Shown here: piece by piece, positions 7,107 to 8,157 of the stretch
Numbering within the stretch: position 1 is the first letter of the stretch
Layout: each line of letters opens with the position of its first letter
DNA from: Pseudomonadota bacterium
Lineage (GTDB): Bacteria > Pseudomonadota > Gammaproteobacteria > Xanthomonadales > Xanthomonadaceae
Direction: 5' to 3'
DNA: 8,157 nucleotides
NCBI GenBank assembly: GCA_025355485.1
Contig: JANXZP010000011.1
Span: 1 to 8,157 of the forward strand
Translations under genes and position numbers: made by a program
Notes under the pieces: generated by a model
Database searches by the model: none
What the model saw: the letters and a program-made list of their open reading frames with translations, nothing else
What the model was told of the DNA's origin: nothing

Positions 7107-7180
7107 GGCCGGGTGGCAGAGTGGTCATGCAGCGGCCTGCAAAGCCGCGTACGCCGGTTCGATTCCGACCTCGGCCTCCA
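7107..7180 (+). tRNA. tRNA-Cys (anticodon GCA)
   Basis: A complete 74-base tRNA with encoded CCA. The acceptor stem is GGCCGGG (7107-7113) with CTCGGCC (7170-7176), one G-U pair, then discriminator T and CCA. The D arm is GCA/TGC around a GAGTGGTCA loop. The anticodon stem GCGGC/GCCGC encloses CTGCAAA, with GCA at 7139-7141. The variable loop is GTAC and the T arm is GCCGG-TTCGATT-CCGAC, in which C7154 faces A7168 (a C-A mismatch at 50-64). The last 32 bases, from the first base of the variable loop to the CCA, are repeated exactly at 8107-8138, marking this gene as the probable target site of the element downstream. The tRNA itself looks functional. Confidence 0.97.
7149..7180. repeat. Direct repeat copy 1: 3' end of tRNA-Cys (candidate att site)
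   Basis: These 32 bases cover the variable loop, T arm, 3' acceptor strand and CCA. They are identical base for base to 8107-8138 and in the same orientation. Identity stops at the CCA on the right; on the left, two of the next five bases differ. T-arm-to-3'-end segments of tRNA genes are well-known attachment cores of tyrosine-recombinase elements, and integration of this kind leaves the tRNA intact. Confidence 0.92.
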
Positions 7181-7193
7181 TCCCGAAACCCTG

Positions 7194-7982
7194 CTACTCC
7201 GGGGGTGGTTGCTCTTTGTTTGCGCACTGGCCGGTGCTGGAGGTGGCACTGTTGCCGCCGGCATTGAATGGCGCGGTATTGTTGAAGCATGCGAGGGTGG
7301 CAGCGACCGAATTGTTGAGTACGTTCTTGTTGGCGGAACCCTGGTTCCCCGACACGGTCATGGTGCGTCCCACCACGTTGTCGGCATCCCTGAAGAACGT
7401 CGCTTTGTTGTTCTGGATACTCACGGCACCCCCGATCACGTTGCCGCCACCGACCGTCGAACAGGCCGCTCCGAACTCGGAACCGCCGAACGCGACTTCT
7501 GTTCCGTAGGTGCCCGTGATGAAGACGTTGCCGCCGATAAAGGCCCCGCAAACCTCGGCCGTGTTGTTGTTCGTGATGTTGAGATTGCCAAGGATATTAT
7601 TGCCGGTGGGAACTTCGCTCTTTCCACTGACAAGAGCGTTCTTGTTGGTGACAGCTGTCGGAGCGAGCGAGGCGTTGTAAATGACGATCGCGTAGCTGCC
7701 GTTTCCGGAGACGCTGCCCTTCACCGTGGCCGGGCCGTACATGAACAGCTCAGCACCCGCGCCTACGTTGATGCTTCCATTGACGGTCGCGGCGCCCACG
7801 TCGCATTCGGCTCCCCCCGGGACGACGACGTTGTCGAAAGTTCCGGTCAGCGTGCCGGTGCAATTGACTGACGCTGCCGATGCGATGCCTGCGCCAGACA
7901 TGCAAACCAGCAACACCAGGGTCGCCCGCGTGACGACGCTGGCGAATCGGCGCAATTCGAATCCATGCCTGTTGATAGCCAT
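7194..7982 (-). CDS. Secreted Asn/Gly-rich protein, probably beta-helical, function unknown
   Basis: I do not recognise a named family. The 262-residue product starts with a typical Sec signal peptide: charged head MAINRHGFELRR, hydrophobic core ATLVLLVCMSGAGIA and a cut after ASA (A36). There is no lipobox, so it should be released to the periplasm or outside. The mature part opens with VNCTGTLTG and has six cysteines (41, 60, 145, 174, 232, 253), enough for three disulfides. Short strand-turn units recur: VNGSINV 68, VKGSVSG 87, ILGNLNI 130, IGGNVFI 149, IGGAVSI 183, VVGRTMTV 203, as in right-handed beta-helix or stacked-strand proteins. The tail is charged and proline-ended (KEQPPPE). The ATG at 7982 is preferred over upstream in-frame ATGs because it has a strong Shine-Dalgarno and directly begins the signal peptide. 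The gene runs towards tRNA-Cys and ends 14 bases from it, with no terminator between. Codon use is richer in A and T than in the core genes. Confidence 0.8.
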   Translation of the reverse strand: MAINRHGFELRRFASVVTRATLVLLVCMSGAGIASAASVNCTGTLTGTFDNVVVPGGAECDVGAATVNGSINVGAGAELFMYGPATVKGSVSGNGSYAIVIYNASLAPTAVTNKNALVSGKSEVPTGNNILGNLNITNNNTAEVCGAFIGGNVFITGTYGTEVAFGGSEFGAACSTVGGGNVIGGAVSIQNNKATFFRDADNVVGRTMTVSGNQGSANKNVLNNSVAATLACFNNTAPFNAGGNSATSSTGQCANKEQPPPE

Positions 7983-7990
7983 TTCAGCAT

Positions 7991-7996
7991 CCCCCT
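7991..7996 (-). promoter_or_regulatory. Shine-Dalgarno deciding the start of the cassette gene
   Basis: Read on the minus strand, AGGGGG (7996 to 7991) stands 8 bases before the ATG at 7982. The in-frame ATGs further upstream (8057 and 8027) lie in or before the candidate promoter or its start site, so 7982 is the credible start. Confidence 0.75.
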
Positions 7997-8028
7997 GTGA
8001 GAAACCACGAAAAAACCCCTGTGCCATG

Positions 8029-8057
8029 ACAATACTCTCGCGCAAATCGCCCGGCAA
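8029..8057 (-). promoter_or_regulatory. Candidate promoter of the cassette gene
   Basis: On the minus strand, TTGCCG (8057-8052) and TATTGT (8034-8029) are separated by exactly 17 bases and match four of six consensus bases each. Transcription would start near 8022, leaving a leader of about 40 bases before the ATG at 7982. It lies inside the repeat-bounded segment, so the gene would carry its own promoter wherever the unit went. An 8-bp direct repeat (CACAGGGG on the minus strand, at 8023-8016 and 7999-7992) lies in the leader. Confidence 0.5.
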
Positions 8058-8106
8058 CCTGGGCCGTCGGCGCTGCTGGCGATGGGGAGCGAATCCAGCG
8101 TGTCGT

Positions 8107-8138
8107 GTACGCCGGTTCGATTCCGACCTCGGCCTCCA
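8107..8138. repeat. Direct repeat copy 2: orphan tRNA-Cys 3' end (candidate att site)
   Basis: An exact second copy of the last 32 bases of tRNA-Cys. The bases before it (8064-8106) hold no Cys anticodon arm, D arm or 5' acceptor strand, so this is not a second tRNA gene. Relaxed alignment extends 5 bases leftwards to 8102 with two C-to-T differences, suggesting that this copy came from a slightly different tRNA-Cys allele. The 19 bases after it (8139-8157) share nothing with the bases after copy 1 and hold no recognisable feature. Confidence 0.92.
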
Positions 8139-8157
8139 GATTGAAGTCGAAGCAAGC

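Larger units (their letters stand above)
7149..8138. mobile_element. Candidate tRNA-Cys-bounded cassette or small island, 958-bp unit
   Basis: Two identical 32-bp direct repeats, the intact tRNA-Cys 3' end at left and an orphan copy at right, enclose one minus-strand gene with its own candidate promoter. The repeat period is 958 bp. The interior has lower G+C than the core genes (for example 28 of 60 bases at 7561-7620, against 40 of 60 at 6481-6540 in pgsA). No integrase, transposase, excisionase or origin is encoded inside, so it is either a non-autonomous cassette moved in trans, one unit of an array continuing to the right, or the residue of a larger island. Movement is inferred from the repeats alone. 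Confidence 0.6.

Noticed and set aside
7914..7982. Lipoprotein signal in the cassette protein (LLVC at residues 24-27)
   Set aside because: Position -1 is Val rather than Gly, Ala or Ser, and the cysteine lies within the hydrophobic core before a good ASA cleavage site.
7194..8057. Longer start for the cassette gene at 8057
   Set aside because: The added 25 residues place a polar stretch before the signal peptide and overlap the candidate promoter; the ATG at 7982 has the strong Shine-Dalgarno.
8064..8138. A second full tRNA-Cys gene
   Set aside because: Only the variable loop, T arm and 3' acceptor strand are present; no anticodon arm, D arm or 5' acceptor strand precedes them.
7149..8138. 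Integron attC sites or a CRISPR array
   Set aside because: The repeats are plain tRNA 3' ends without the paired R/L box architecture of attC, and only two copies 958 bp apart are seen, unlike CRISPR spacing.
7847..8155. Minus-strand frame containing GGRGRNRTGV
   Set aside because: The peptide is the translated antisense of the tRNA-Cys 3' end; a false protein, although its recurrence in databases could help locate other copies of the repeat.

Overview
The window is GC-rich (about two thirds G+C in the core genes) and reads as the chromosome of a gammaproteobacterium. The order msbA-lpxK-kdsB, LMW phosphotyrosine phosphatase, NHL-repeat protein, uvrC, pgsA, tRNA-Gly, tRNA-Cys suggests the Xanthomonadales/Lysobacterales, perhaps Rhodanobacteraceae. 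That placement is an inference from gene order and protein character, not from a search.

Positions 1-6842 hold seven plus-strand genes packed almost without gaps. Five of the six junctions are 4-bp stop/start overlaps (one GTGA, four ATGA); the only gap is 34 bp before the NHL gene. The first three genes build and move lipid A/LPS: the end of the MsbA flippase, the lipid A 4'-kinase LpxK and the CMP-KDO synthetase KdsB. A low-molecular-weight phosphatase follows, then a fusion of a cysteine-less thioredoxin fold with an NHL propeller, then UvrC (nucleotide excision repair) and PgsA (phosphatidylglycerol phosphate synthesis).

Positions 6843-7180 form a tRNA block. A strong sigma70-type promoter with a palindrome over its -35 box drives tRNA-Gly(GCC), which is followed by a good intrinsic terminator. 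A perfect 11-bp hairpin then precedes a complete tRNA-Cys(GCA).

Positions 7181-8138 are the accessory part. The last 32 bases of tRNA-Cys (variable loop, T arm, 3' acceptor strand and CCA) recur exactly at 8107-8138 without the rest of the tRNA. Between the two copies lies one minus-strand gene for a secreted, Asn/Gly-rich, probably beta-helical protein, with its own candidate promoter and Shine-Dalgarno. This looks like a 958-bp cassette or small island bounded by tRNA 3'-end direct repeats. No integrase is encoded inside it, so it would depend on a recombinase elsewhere. The window ends 19 bases beyond the second repeat, so it cannot show whether this is one insertion or the first unit of a longer array. 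This is the most interesting part of the window.
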